Below, piece by piece: positions 38,075 to 46,289 of a DNA stretch of 64,000 nucleotides; position 1 is the stretch's first letter; each line of letters begins with the position of its first letter. The notes below the pieces were generated by a model, which worked only from the letters and a program-made list of their open reading frames with translations, was not told the origin of the DNA and did no database searches. Source of the stretch: Streptomyces sp. MJM8645 (GTDB taxonomy: Bacteria > Actinomycetota > Actinomycetes > Streptomycetales > Streptomycetaceae); NCBI RefSeq assembly GCF_001625365.1, contig NZ_LJJF01000001.1, positions 1 through 64,000 of the forward strand. The letters are read 5' to 3'. Position numbers and translations under genes: made by a program.

Positions 38075-39793
38075 ATGTCTCGAACCACCTTCACCCCCCG
38101 CCGCCTCGCGGCGGCGACCGTCACCGTCGCCCTGGCCGTCGGAGTCGCGGCGTGCGGACCGAAGGGCGACGGCGGTGGAAGCACCGGTAAGGACGCCGCA
38201 CCGCAGCAGGGCGGCACCCTCACCGTCCTCAACCAGAACCCGCAGGACCAGTTCGACCCCGCACGGCTCTACACCTCCGGCGGCGGCAACGTGCCCTCCC
38301 TGGTCTTCCGCACCCTCACCACCCGCAACCGGGCCGACGGCGCGGCCGGCACCAAGGTCGTCCCGGACCTCGCCACCGACACCGGCACCCCCTCGGAGGG
38401 CGCGACGGTGTGGACGTACCACCTCAAGGACGGCCTGAAGTACGAGGACGGCTCGGCGATCACCACCGCCGATATCAAGTACGGCATCGAAAGGTCATTC
38501 GCCCCCGAACTCTCGGGCGGGGCGCCATTCCTGAGGGACTGGCTGGTCGGCGCCGCCGACTACCAGGGCCCGTACAAGGACGGCCGCGCTCTGGACGCGA
38601 TCGAGACCCCGGACGAGAAGACCATCACCTTCCGCCTCAACAAGCCCGAGGGCGACTTCCCGTACCTGGCCACCCAGACGCAGTTCGCCCCCGTCCCGAA
38701 GGCCAAGGACACCGGGACGAAGTACCAGGAGCACCCCGTCTCCTCCGGTCCCTACCAGGTCGTCAAGAACGAGAACGACGGCGCGCACCTCGTCCTCAAG
38801 CGCAACCCCAACTGGTCCGCGGCCAACGACGACCAGCGCAAGGCGTACCCGGACACCGTCGACGTGCAGTCCGGGCTCGACCCGGCGGTGATCAACCAGC
38901 GGCTCTCCGCCGGCACCGGCGCCGACGCGGCCGCCGTCACCACCGACACCAACCTCGGCCCCTCCGAGCTCGCCCAGGTGAAGGACGACAAGGCGCTCGC
39001 CGCCCGCGTCGGCACCGGCCACTTCGGCTACGTCAACTACCTGGCGTTCAACCCCAAGGTCAAGCCCTTCGACAACCCCAAGGTCCGGCAGGCCGTCGCC
39101 TACGCGCTCAACCGCACCTCGGTCGTCAACGCCGCCGGCGGCTCCTCGCTCGCCGAGGCCGCCACCACCTACCTGCCCACCCAGGAGACCTTCGGGTACA
39201 CGCCGTACGACCCGTTCCCGGCCGGCGCCACCGGCAACCCGGAGAAGGCCAGGGAGGCGCTGAAGGAGGCCGGCTACCCGGACGGCCTGACCATCACGCT
39301 CACCCACTCCACCGAATCGGGCAAGGGCTACGGCCCGAACCTGGCCACCGCCGTCCAGGACGGCCTGAAGGCGGCCGGGATCACCGTCCAGCTCGACGCC
39401 CTGGACTCCACCAGGTACTCCAAGACGATCCACACCGTCAGCACCGAACCCGGCCTCTTCCTCTCCGGCTGGGGCGCCGACTGGCCCTCCGGCGGCCCCT
39501 TCCTCGCGCCGATCTTCGACGGCCGGCAGATCGTCACCGACGGCTACAACTTCAACTCCGCGCAGCTGGACGACCCGTCGGTGAACGACGAGATCGACCA
39601 GATCAACAAGATCACCGACCACGCCGAGGCGGCCAAGCGCTGGGGCACCCTGGACAAGCGGATCGGCGACCAGGCCCTCACCGTCCCGCTGTTCCACCCC
39701 GTCTACAAGCGCCTGTCGGGCAAGGACGTCCGCAACATCGTCATCAGCGACTGGACCGGCGTGCTCGACATCTCCCAGGTCGCGGTCAAGTAG
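38075..39793 (+). CDS. Peptide/nickel-type ABC transporter binding lipoprotein (family 5)
   Basis: 572 residues. The signal peptide ends in a lipobox VGVAACG, so this is a membrane-anchored lipoprotein. The fold is SBP_bac_5 (DppA/OppA-like): GGTLTVLNQNPQDQFDPARL at the start, LKDGLKYEDGSAITTADIKY near residue 125, and VRQAVAYALNRTSVV near residue 340. Ligands in this family include di- and oligopeptides, opines and metal chelates. It is the first structural gene of a four-gene operon and lies behind the leader peptide. Confidence 0.93.
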   Translation: MSRTTFTPRRLAAATVTVALAVGVAACGPKGDGGGSTGKDAAPQQGGTLTVLNQNPQDQFDPARLYTSGGGNVPSLVFRTLTTRNRADGAAGTKVVPDLATDTGTPSEGATVWTYHLKDGLKYEDGSAITTADIKYGIERSFAPELSGGAPFLRDWLVGAADYQGPYKDGRALDAIETPDEKTITFRLNKPEGDFPYLATQTQFAPVPKAKDTGTKYQEHPVSSGPYQVVKNENDGAHLVLKRNPNWSAANDDQRKAYPDTVDVQSGLDPAVINQRLSAGTGADAAAVTTDTNLGPSELAQVKDDKALAARVGTGHFGYVNYLAFNPKVKPFDNPKVRQAVAYALNRTSVVNAAGGSSLAEAATTYLPTQETFGYTPYDPFPAGATGNPEKAREALKEAGYPDGLTITLTHSTESGKGYGPNLATAVQDGLKAAGITVQLDALDSTRYSKTIHTVSTEPGLFLSGWGADWPSGGPFLAPIFDGRQIVTDGYNFNSAQLDDPSVNDEIDQINKITDHAEAAKRWGTLDKRIGDQALTVPLFHPVYKRLSGKDVRNIVISDWTGVLDISQVAVK

Positions 39794-39825
39794 CGGGCGG
39801 GATCGGACGGATCGGTCAGACAACC

Positions 39826-40902
39826 ATGGCTCCACAGGAACCCCAGGCCGGGGAGGCCCTCGCGGCCTCCCCGGCCGCCGGGGGCCGGACGGTGTGGCGG
39901 CGGCTGCTCGCGCGGCGCGCCGTCCTCGCCGCCGGCCTCGTCATCGCCCTGCTCGCCCTGATCGCGGCAGCGGCACCGCTGCTCAGCGCGATCGAGGGCC
40001 AGGACCCCACCAGCTACCACAACGACCTGCTCGACTCGGCGGCCGGCGGGGTGCCCACCGGCTCCTTCGGCGGCGTCAGCGCCGAGCACTGGCTCGGCGT
40101 CGAACCCGGCACCGGACGCGACGTGTTCGCCCGGCTGGTCCACGGCGCCCGGATCTCGCTGCTCGTCGCCGTCGGCGCCACCCTCGTCCAGGTCACCATC
40201 GGCGTCCTGCTCGGCCTCGCCGCGGGCCTCGGCAGCCGGCTGCTCGACCAGCTGATCGGCAACACCACCGAGGTCATGCTCGCGCTGCCCTCGCTGGTCT
40301 TCGCCATCTCGCTGATGGCCGTCGTGCCCTCCGACTTCCCCCGCCCGCTCCTGCTGACCCTGGTCATCGGGCTGCTCGGCTGGGCCGGCACCGCCCGGCT
40401 GGTCCGGGCGCAGACGCTCAGCCTCCGCCAGCTCGACTACGTGGCCGCGGCCCGGCTCGCCGGCGCCACCCGCTGGCGGATCGCCCGCCGGGAGCTGCTG
40501 CCGTCCCTGGCCGCGCCCGTCATCACCTACGCCGCGGTGCTGCTGCCGTCCAACGTGATCGCCGAGGCCGGGCTGTCCTTCCTCGGCGTGGGCGTCAAGC
40601 CGCCGACCTCGTCGTGGGGCCAGATGCTCTCCGGCGCGACCACCTGGTTCCGCGCCGACCCGATGTACGTGCTGCTCCCGTCCGCGCTGCTGTTCGCCAC
40701 GGTGCTCGCCTTCACCGTGCTCGGCGACGCCGTCCGCACCGAGCTCGACCCCCGCGCGGCCTCCCGGCTGCGGGTCGGAACGGCGCGCGGCGCCGGCTCG
40801 TCGGGCAGCGGCTCGTCAGGCTCCGCATCGTCGGGCAGCGGCTCGCCGGACCCCGCCCGCCCCGGCCCGTCGGCCGCCGCCGCCGAGGAGGCCACCGCAT
40901 GA
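39826..40902 (+). CDS. ABC transporter permease (DppC type)
   Basis: 358 residues from the ATG at 39826. One N-terminal TM helix (RAVLAAGLVIALLALIAAAA), a periplasmic segment with EHWLGVEPGTGRDVFARLVHG, and five further helices are seen. The EAA loop is YVAAARLAGATRWRIARREL. FLGVGVKPPTSSWGQML is a DppC hallmark. The C-terminus carries an unusual Ser-Gly repeat tail (GSSGSGSSGSASSGSGS). In this operon the DppC-type gene precedes the DppB-type gene. Confidence 0.92.
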   Translation: MAPQEPQAGEALAASPAAGGRTVWRRLLARRAVLAAGLVIALLALIAAAAPLLSAIEGQDPTSYHNDLLDSAAGGVPTGSFGGVSAEHWLGVEPGTGRDVFARLVHGARISLLVAVGATLVQVTIGVLLGLAAGLGSRLLDQLIGNTTEVMLALPSLVFAISLMAVVPSDFPRPLLLTLVIGLLGWAGTARLVRAQTLSLRQLDYVAAARLAGATRWRIARRELLPSLAAPVITYAAVLLPSNVIAEAGLSFLGVGVKPPTSSWGQMLSGATTWFRADPMYVLLPSALLFATVLAFTVLGDAVRTELDPRAASRLRVGTARGAGSSGSGSSGSASSGSGSPDPARPGPSAAAAEEATA

Positions 40903-41888
40903 CCCGCTTCCTGTTCCGCAGGGCCATCGGCATGGTCGGCGTCCTGCTCGCCATCTCGCTGATCGTCTACGCGGTCTTCTACATCGCCCCCGGCGACCCC
41001 GCCCAGCTGGCCTGCGGCGAGAAGTGCAGCCCCGCCCAGGTCCTCCAGGTGCGCGAACGGCTCGGCCTCGACGCACCGGTCTACCTCCAGTACGCCCACT
41101 TCCTCCAGGGCGTCGTCGCCGGCCGCGACTTCAGCGCCGGAACGGGCCTGCTGCACTGCCCGGCGCCGTGCCTGGGCGTCTCCTACCGCAGCGGCGAGCA
41201 GGTCACCGACATGATCGCCGCCCGGCTCCCGGTGACGGCCTCGCTGGCACTCGGCGCGATGGTGCTCTGGCTGGCCCTCGGGGTCGGCACCGGACTGCTC
41301 TCCGCGCTGCGCCGGGGCCGCCTCAGCGAGCGGCTGCTGACCGCGCTGACGCTGGCCGGCAACTCCATCCCGGTCTTCGTCATCGGCCTGGTGCTGCTCA
41401 TCGTCCTGTGCGCCCAGCTCCAGTGGCTGCCGTTCCCGAGCTACGTACCGCTCACCGAGGACCCGCAGCAGTGGTTCTGGGGCCTGCTGCTGCCCTGGGT
41501 CTCGCTCGCGCTCATCGAGTCCGCCAAGTACGCCCGGCTGACCCGCTCGTCCATGCTGGAGACCCTCGCCGACGACCACATCCGGACCTTCCGGGCGTAC
41601 GGCGTCAGCGAGCGGCGCCTGGTGACCAGGCACGCGCTGCGCGGCGCGCTCACCCCGGTGATCGCGCTCACCGCCATGGACCTCGGGACGATGTTCGGGT
41701 CCGCCGTGCTGACGGAGTCACTGTTCGGGCTCCCGGGGCTCGGCAAGCTGCTGGTCAGCTCGGTCAGCCTGATCGACCTGCCGACCGTCGTCGGCCTCAC
41801 CCTCGTCACCGGGTTCGCCGTGGTCCTCGCCAACGTCGTCGCGGACGTGCTCTACGCGGTGACCGATCGAAGGGTGGTCCTGACGTGA
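40899..41888 (+). CDS. ABC transporter permease (DppB type)
   Basis: 329 residues; ATG overlaps the previous stop (ATGA). Family marks: opening RFLFRRAIGMVGVLLAISLI, FYIAPGDPA, VRERLGLDAPVYLQY, and EAA-like IRTFRAYGVSERRLVTRHAL. TESLFGLPGLGKLL is diagnostic of DppB/OppB. Four cysteines (LACGEKCS, LLHCPAPCLG) lie in the first extracytoplasmic loop, two more pairs than usual, and could form disulfides. It forms the channel with the DppC-type partner. Confidence 0.92.
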   Translation: MTRFLFRRAIGMVGVLLAISLIVYAVFYIAPGDPAQLACGEKCSPAQVLQVRERLGLDAPVYLQYAHFLQGVVAGRDFSAGTGLLHCPAPCLGVSYRSGEQVTDMIAARLPVTASLALGAMVLWLALGVGTGLLSALRRGRLSERLLTALTLAGNSIPVFVIGLVLLIVLCAQLQWLPFPSYVPLTEDPQQWFWGLLLPWVSLALIESAKYARLTRSSMLETLADDHIRTFRAYGVSERRLVTRHALRGALTPVIALTAMDLGTMFGSAVLTESLFGLPGLGKLLVSSVSLIDLPTVVGLTLVTGFAVVLANVVADVLYAVTDRRVVLT

Positions 41889-43627
41889 GCGCCGAATCCC
41901 TGACTCCTCCCCTGGTTTCCCCCCTGGTCGACGTCCGGGACCTGGTCGTCGACTTCCCGGTCGGCGACGGGCACGTCCGCGCCGTCGACGGCGTGGGCTT
42001 CACCCTGGAGGCCGGGCAGGCGCTCGGCATCGTCGGCGAGTCCGGGTCCGGCAAGAGCACCGTCGCCTACGGACTGCTCGGCCTGCACCGCGGCACCGGC
42101 GCCCGGGTCGGCGGCTCCGTCCGGGTCGCCGGCGTCGACGCCGTCACCGCCGAGGGCGACGAACTGCGGCAGCTGCGCGGCGGGTTGGCGGCCATGGTGT
42201 TCCAGGACCCGCTCTCCGCCCTCGACCCGTACTACGCGGTGGGCGACCAGATCGCCGAGGTCGTACGCGTCCACCGGGCCGTCTCCCGCCGAGCCGCCAG
42301 GGCCCGGGCCGTCGAGGTGCTCGGCCGCGTCGGCATCCCCGATCCGGCGCGTCGCTCGCGGTCGCGTCCGCACGAGTTCAGCGGCGGCATGCGCCAGCGG
42401 GTGCTGATCGCGATGGCCCTGGCCTGCGAGCCGCGGCTGCTGGTCGCCGACGAGCCCACGACCGCGCTGGACGTCACCGTCCAGGCCCAGATCCTCGACC
42501 TGCTGCACGAGTTGCGGGCCGAGACCGGGGCCGGGCTGGTCCTGGTCACCCACGACCTGGGGGTGGTCGCCGGGAGCGTCGACCGGGTGCTGGTGATGAA
42601 GGACGGCCGGGCGGTGGAACACGGCCCGGTCACCGAGGTGCTGGGCGCGCCGCGCGAGCCGTACACCCGCGCGCTGCTGTCGGCGGTGCCCCGGGTCGAC
42701 GCTCCGGGCGTTCCTGGCGCTCCTGGCGCTGCACACACCGGGCCTGCCGGGCCTGCCGGAGGCGCCGACGGAGCCGCCGGGCGCACCGGGGGCGACGTCC
42801 TACTCGAAGCCACCGACCTGCGCCGGGAGTTCGCCACCCGCGGCGGCCTCACCCGGCGCGCGGCCCCCGTGGCCGCCGTGGACGGCGTCTCGCTCACCGT
42901 GCGCGCGGGCGAGACGCTGGGCATCGTCGGCGAGTCCGGCTCCGGCAAGACCACACTCGGGCGGATGCTGGTCCGGCTGCTGGAGCCGACCGGCGGCCGG
43001 CTCCACTACCGCGGCCGGGACATCGGAGCGCTCGGGGAGAAGGAACTGCGCCCGCTCCGGCGGGAGTTGCAGATGGTCTTCCAGGACCCGGCGTCCTCGC
43101 TCAACCCGCGCCGCAGCATCGGGGAGTCCATCGCCGACCCGCTGCGCATCGCCGGTGAGAGCGACGAGCGCCGCATCCGCGCCCGGGTCGGCGAGCTCCT
43201 CGAACGGGTGGGCCTCGACGCCGACTGGTACCACCGCTATCCGCACGAGTTCTCCGGCGGACAGCGCCAGCGCGTCGGCATCGCGCGGGCGCTCGCGCCG
43301 CAGCCGCGACTGATCGTCTGCGACGAACCGGTCTCCGCACTGGACGTCACCACCCAGGCCCAGGTGGTCGCGTTGCTGGGCGAGTTGCAGCGCGACCTCG
43401 GCCTCGCGCTGGTCTTCATCGCCCACGACCTGGCCGTGGTCCGACAGGTGAGCGACCGGGTCGCGGTGATGCGGGCCGGGCGGATCGTCGAGCAGGGCGA
43501 CGCCGACGCCGTGTACGACTCCCCCCAGCACGCGTACACCAAGGGCCTGCTGGCGGCCGTGCCGGTGCTGGACCCCGTCGAGGCGACCGCCCGGCGCACC
43601 GCCCGGCTGGCATCCGCCGGGGCCTGA
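41885..43627 (+). CDS. Fused double ABC ATPase (DppD-DppF type)
   Basis: 580 residues from a GTG overlapping the DppB-type stop. Two complete ATPase domains: the first with Walker [10 protein letters not shown] near residue 48, signature FSGGMRQRV and Walker B LLVADEP; the second with GESGSGKTT near residue 350, FSGGQRQRV and LIVCDEP. Each ends with the peptide-transporter motif [12 protein letters not shown] or [13 protein letters not shown] Gly/Pro/Ala-rich linker of about 30 residues ([14 protein letters not shown]) joins the halves. It powers uptake through the two preceding permeases. Confidence 0.94.
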   Translation: MSAESLTPPLVSPLVDVRDLVVDFPVGDGHVRAVDGVGFTLEAGQALGIVGESGSGKSTVAYGLLGLHRGTGARVGGSVRVAGVDAVTAEGDELRQLRGGLAAMVFQDPLSALDPYYAVGDQIAEVVRVHRAVSRRAARARAVEVLGRVGIPDPARRSRSRPHEFSGGMRQRVLIAMALACEPRLLVADEPTTALDVTVQAQILDLLHELRAETGAGLVLVTHDLGVVAGSVDRVLVMKDGRAVEHGPVTEVLGAPREPYTRALLSAVPRVDAPGVPGAPGAAHTGPAGPAGGADGAAGRTGGDVLLEATDLRREFATRGGLTRRAAPVAAVDGVSLTVRAGETLGIVGESGSGKTTLGRMLVRLLEPTGGRLHYRGRDIGALGEKELRPLRRELQMVFQDPASSLNPRRSIGESIADPLRIAGESDERRIRARVGELLERVGLDADWYHRYPHEFSGGQRQRVGIARALAPQPRLIVCDEPVSALDVTTQAQVVALLGELQRDLGLALVFIAHDLAVVRQVSDRVAVMRAGRIVEQGDADAVYDSPQHAYTKGLLAAVPVLDPVEATARRTARLASAGA

Positions 43628-43658
43628 CCGACGCCCTGACCGATCCCCTGACCGGCTC

Positions 43659-43699
43659 CCGGCCGGGGCCCGCACCGGTGAGGTGCGGGCCCCGGCCGG
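43659..43699. terminator. Perfect 18-bp-stem terminator
   Basis: CCGGCCGGGGCCCGCACC (43659-43676) pairs exactly with 43682-43699 over the loop GGTGA. It lies between the ABC operon and the convergent NUDIX-like gene. Confidence 0.85.
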
Positions 43700-43704
43700 A
43701 GTGC

Positions 43705-44241
43705 TCAGCTCAGGCAGCCGACGTGCGCCAGGGCCCGCTTGAGCAGCGCCCCCTGACCGCCGGGCATGTCCTGCTGCACCAGCGGGGAGGCGGCCTCCTG
43801 CGGGCTGAACCAGACCAGGTCGAGCGCGTCCTGGCGCGGCCGGCAGTCGCCGACCACCGGCACGACGTACGCCAGCGACACCGCGTGCTGGCGCGGGTCG
43901 TGGAACTCGGTGATCCCCAGGGTCGGGAAGTACTCGGCGACCGTGAACGGTTGCAGCGAAGCGGGGATCCGGGGCAGCGCCACCGGGCCGAGGTCCTTCT
44001 CCAGGTGCCGCAGCAGGGCGTCGCGGATCCGCTCGTGGTGCAGCACCCGGCCGGAGACCAGCGTGCGGCTGACCGTCCCGTCCGGTCCGATCCGCAGCAG
44101 GAGACCGACCTGGGTGACCTCGCCGGCGTCGTCGACGCGGACCGGCACGGCCTCGACGTACAGGATCGGCATCTTGGCGCGGGTGGTCTCCAGCTCCTCG
44201 GGGGCGAGCCAGCCTGGCGTGGTTTCCGTCATGTCAGCCAT
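43705..44241 (-). CDS. NUDIX hydrolase family protein (DUF4916-like)
   Basis: 178 residues from the ATG at 44241 (MADMTETT). It is a well-conserved Streptomyces protein: GWLAPEELETTRAKMPILYV at the start, VGLLLRIGPDGTVSRTLVSG, RDALLRHLEKDLGPVALPRI, and LAYVVPVVGDCRPRQDALDL, then WFSPQEA. The beta-alpha-beta order resembles a NUDIX hydrolase, but the canonical GX5EX7REUXEEXGU box is not preserved, so catalytic activity is doubtful. Substrate unknown. The open frame upstream is antisense of the SARP gene. Confidence 0.8.
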   Translation of the reverse strand: MADMTETTPGWLAPEELETTRAKMPILYVEAVPVRVDDAGEVTQVGLLLRIGPDGTVSRTLVSGRVLHHERIRDALLRHLEKDLGPVALPRIPASLQPFTVAEYFPTLGITEFHDPRQHAVSLAYVVPVVGDCRPRQDALDLVWFSPQEAASPLVQQDMPGGQGALLKRALAHVGCLS

Positions 44242-44529
44242 TCGCCGATCGTACGTTCCCGGGCCCCGTCCGCGCCGGGCGCCCCGCCCGTCACACCGTC
44301 GAGCGCCGGCCCGACGCGCCGACCCGCCGCACCGCTCTGCCGCACCGGTCTGCCCGGAGGCCCCACCAGAGCGCCCGGAACCGCGCTCGACGGGCACTTG
44401 AGGAATCCGGCCCCCGCCCCTCGGCCCAACTAGGGTGCGACGCGTCCGCCCCACCATTCCGTCGACCCGAACAAGCAGCCGAATGACGCCCACCCGAGCG
44501 GACGCTCCGCGCCCGAGAGGAGAACCGCC
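44242..44529. other. Divergent intergenic region (about 290 bp)
   Basis: Between the NUDIX-like and SARP genes. It must hold both promoters; no clear -10/-35 pair or repeat stands out. GAGAGGAGAACC directly precedes the SARP start. Confidence 0.4.
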
Positions 44530-45348
44530 ATGCACCTCAAGGTCCTCGGCCCCCTCACCGCCGACCTCAACGGCATCTCCGTCGTCCCCACCGCCGCCAA
44601 GCAGCGCCAGATCCTGGCCCTCCTCGCGCTCTACCCGAACCGCATCCTGCCCACCGCCACCCTGATCGAGGAGATCTGGGGCGACGACCCGCCCAGACAG
44701 GCGCTCACCACCATGCAGACGTACATCCTGCAACTGCGCCGCCGGATCACCCACGGCCTCGGGCCGACCCCGCACATCACCGCCAAGGACATCCTGACCA
44801 CCCGGCACGGCGGCTACCAGCTCACCACCCACCCGGACAACCTCGACGTCCACACCTACAGCCTGCTCACCACCCAGGGGCAGCACGCCTTCAACCACGG
44901 CCACGACCACCAGGCCGCCACCCACTTCCGGCAGGCCCTCGCCCTCTGGCACGGCCCGGCCCTGGTCGACGTGCGGCCCGGGCCGATCCTCGCCATCGAG
45001 ATCATGCGCCTGGAGGAGAGCCGCCTGATCACCCTGGAACGCCGCATCGACACCGACCTGCGGCTCGGCCGGCACAACGAGCTCATCCCCGAACTCACCC
45101 ACCTCACCCACCAGCACCCGCACCACGAGGGCCTGCACGCCCAGGCCATGGTCGCGCTCTACCGGGCCGGCCGGCAGACCACCGCCCTCGCCACCTACCA
45201 CCACCTGCGGCACCGCCTCACCACCGAGCTCGGCATCCAGCCCTCCCCGCACCTGCAACACGTGCACCACGCGATCCTCACCCTCGACCCCACCCTCAAC
45301 ACCCCGACCACGGCCCACCCGACCACCTACAACCTCTACCCGGCCTGA
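44530..45348 (+). CDS. SARP-family transcriptional activator
   Basis: 272 residues, the small SARP size. The N-terminal OmpR-type winged helix reads LKVLGPLTADLNG, LLALYPNRILPTATLIEEIW, then TTMQTYILQLRRRI near residue 62. The bacterial transcriptional activation domain follows (FRQALALWHGPALVDV, LHAQAMVALYRAGRQTTALA, TELGIQPSPHLQ). SARPs switch on antibiotic clusters by binding heptamer repeats. The gene has the same His/Thr-rich, C-biased coding strand as the SRPBCC gene at 81. It sits directly before a type II PKS ketoreductase, the most likely target. Confidence 0.92.
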   Translation: MHLKVLGPLTADLNGISVVPTAAKQRQILALLALYPNRILPTATLIEEIWGDDPPRQALTTMQTYILQLRRRITHGLGPTPHITAKDILTTRHGGYQLTTHPDNLDVHTYSLLTTQGQHAFNHGHDHQAATHFRQALALWHGPALVDVRPGPILAIEIMRLEESRLITLERRIDTDLRLGRHNELIPELTHLTHQHPHHEGLHAQAMVALYRAGRQTTALATYHHLRHRLTTELGIQPSPHLQHVHHAILTLDPTLNTPTTAHPTTYNLYPA

Positions 45349-45438
45349 GCTCCCGCCCCGACCACCCCACCGACCCCCGACCCCGACCACCCACCACCGG
45401 CCCGAGCTCCCAGCCCGCCCTCACCCCCAGGACCCGCC

Positions 45439-46227
45439 ATGACCACCGCACCCGAGCAACCCCTCGCCCTGATCACCGGCGGCACCCGCGGGATCGGCCT
45501 CGCCATCGCCCGCGAGCTCGGCAGCCGCGGCCACCGCCTCTTCATCTGCGCCCGCACCGGCCCGCACATCACCGAGGCGCTGGCCACTCTGCGCGGCGAG
45601 GGCCACCAGGCCGACGGCACCACCTGCGACGTGCGCGACCCCACCCAGGTCAGCGCGCTGATCCGGCACGTGGTGGCCGAGCACGGCCCGATCACCGTGC
45701 TGGTCAACAACGCCGGCCGCACCGGCGGCGGGCCGATCGCCACCACCACGGACGACCTCTGGTACGACGTCATCGACACCAACCTCAACGCCGTCTTCCT
45801 CGTCACCCGGGAGACCCTCAAACACGGCCACCTCACCGGCACCGCGCACCCGCGGATCATCAACATCGCCTCCACCGCCGGGAAGCAGGCCGTCACCCTC
45901 GGCGCCCCGTACACCGCGAGCAAGCACGCCGTGATCGGCTTCACCCGGGCACTCGCCAAGGAACTGGCCCCGACCGGCACCACCGTCAACGCCATCTGCC
46001 CGGGCTACGTGAACACCCCGCACACCACCCGGATCCACCACGAGTACGCCACCGCCTACAACACCACCCCCGAGACCATCCACCAGCACTTCCAGACGCA
46101 CATCCCGCTCGGCCGCTACACCACCCCGGAGGAGGTCGCCTCGCTGGCCGGCTACCTCACCTCCCCGACCGCCGCCAGCATCACCGCCCAGGCACTGAAC
46201 GTCTGCGGCGGCCTCGCCACCCAGTAA
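45439..46227 (+). CDS. Polyketide ketoreductase (ActIII-like SDR)
   Basis: 262 residues. It is an SDR with TGGTRGIG at the cofactor site, NNAGRTGGG near residue 94, and catalytic Ser and Tyr-Lys in STAGKQAVTLGAPYTASKHA. The segments HIPLGRYTTPEEVASLAGYL and ASITAQALNVCGG match the C-9 ketoreductase ActIII of aromatic polyketide pathways. It would use NADPH on a carrier-bound poly-beta-ketone. No ketosynthase, chain-length factor or acyl carrier protein is in the window, so it is either an orphan or part of a rearranged cluster. A 90-bp C-rich stretch separates it from the SARP gene. Confidence 0.92.
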   Translation: MTTAPEQPLALITGGTRGIGLAIARELGSRGHRLFICARTGPHITEALATLRGEGHQADGTTCDVRDPTQVSALIRHVVAEHGPITVLVNNAGRTGGGPIATTTDDLWYDVIDTNLNAVFLVTRETLKHGHLTGTAHPRIINIASTAGKQAVTLGAPYTASKHAVIGFTRALAKELAPTGTTVNAICPGYVNTPHTTRIHHEYATAYNTTPETIHQHFQTHIPLGRYTTPEEVASLAGYLTSPTAASITAQALNVCGGLATQ

Positions 46228-46289
46228 CCCCGGCGCAACCCTGGCCGGCCCACGGGAAGGAACCGGGCTCCGGTGCCCGCTGATCAGCG

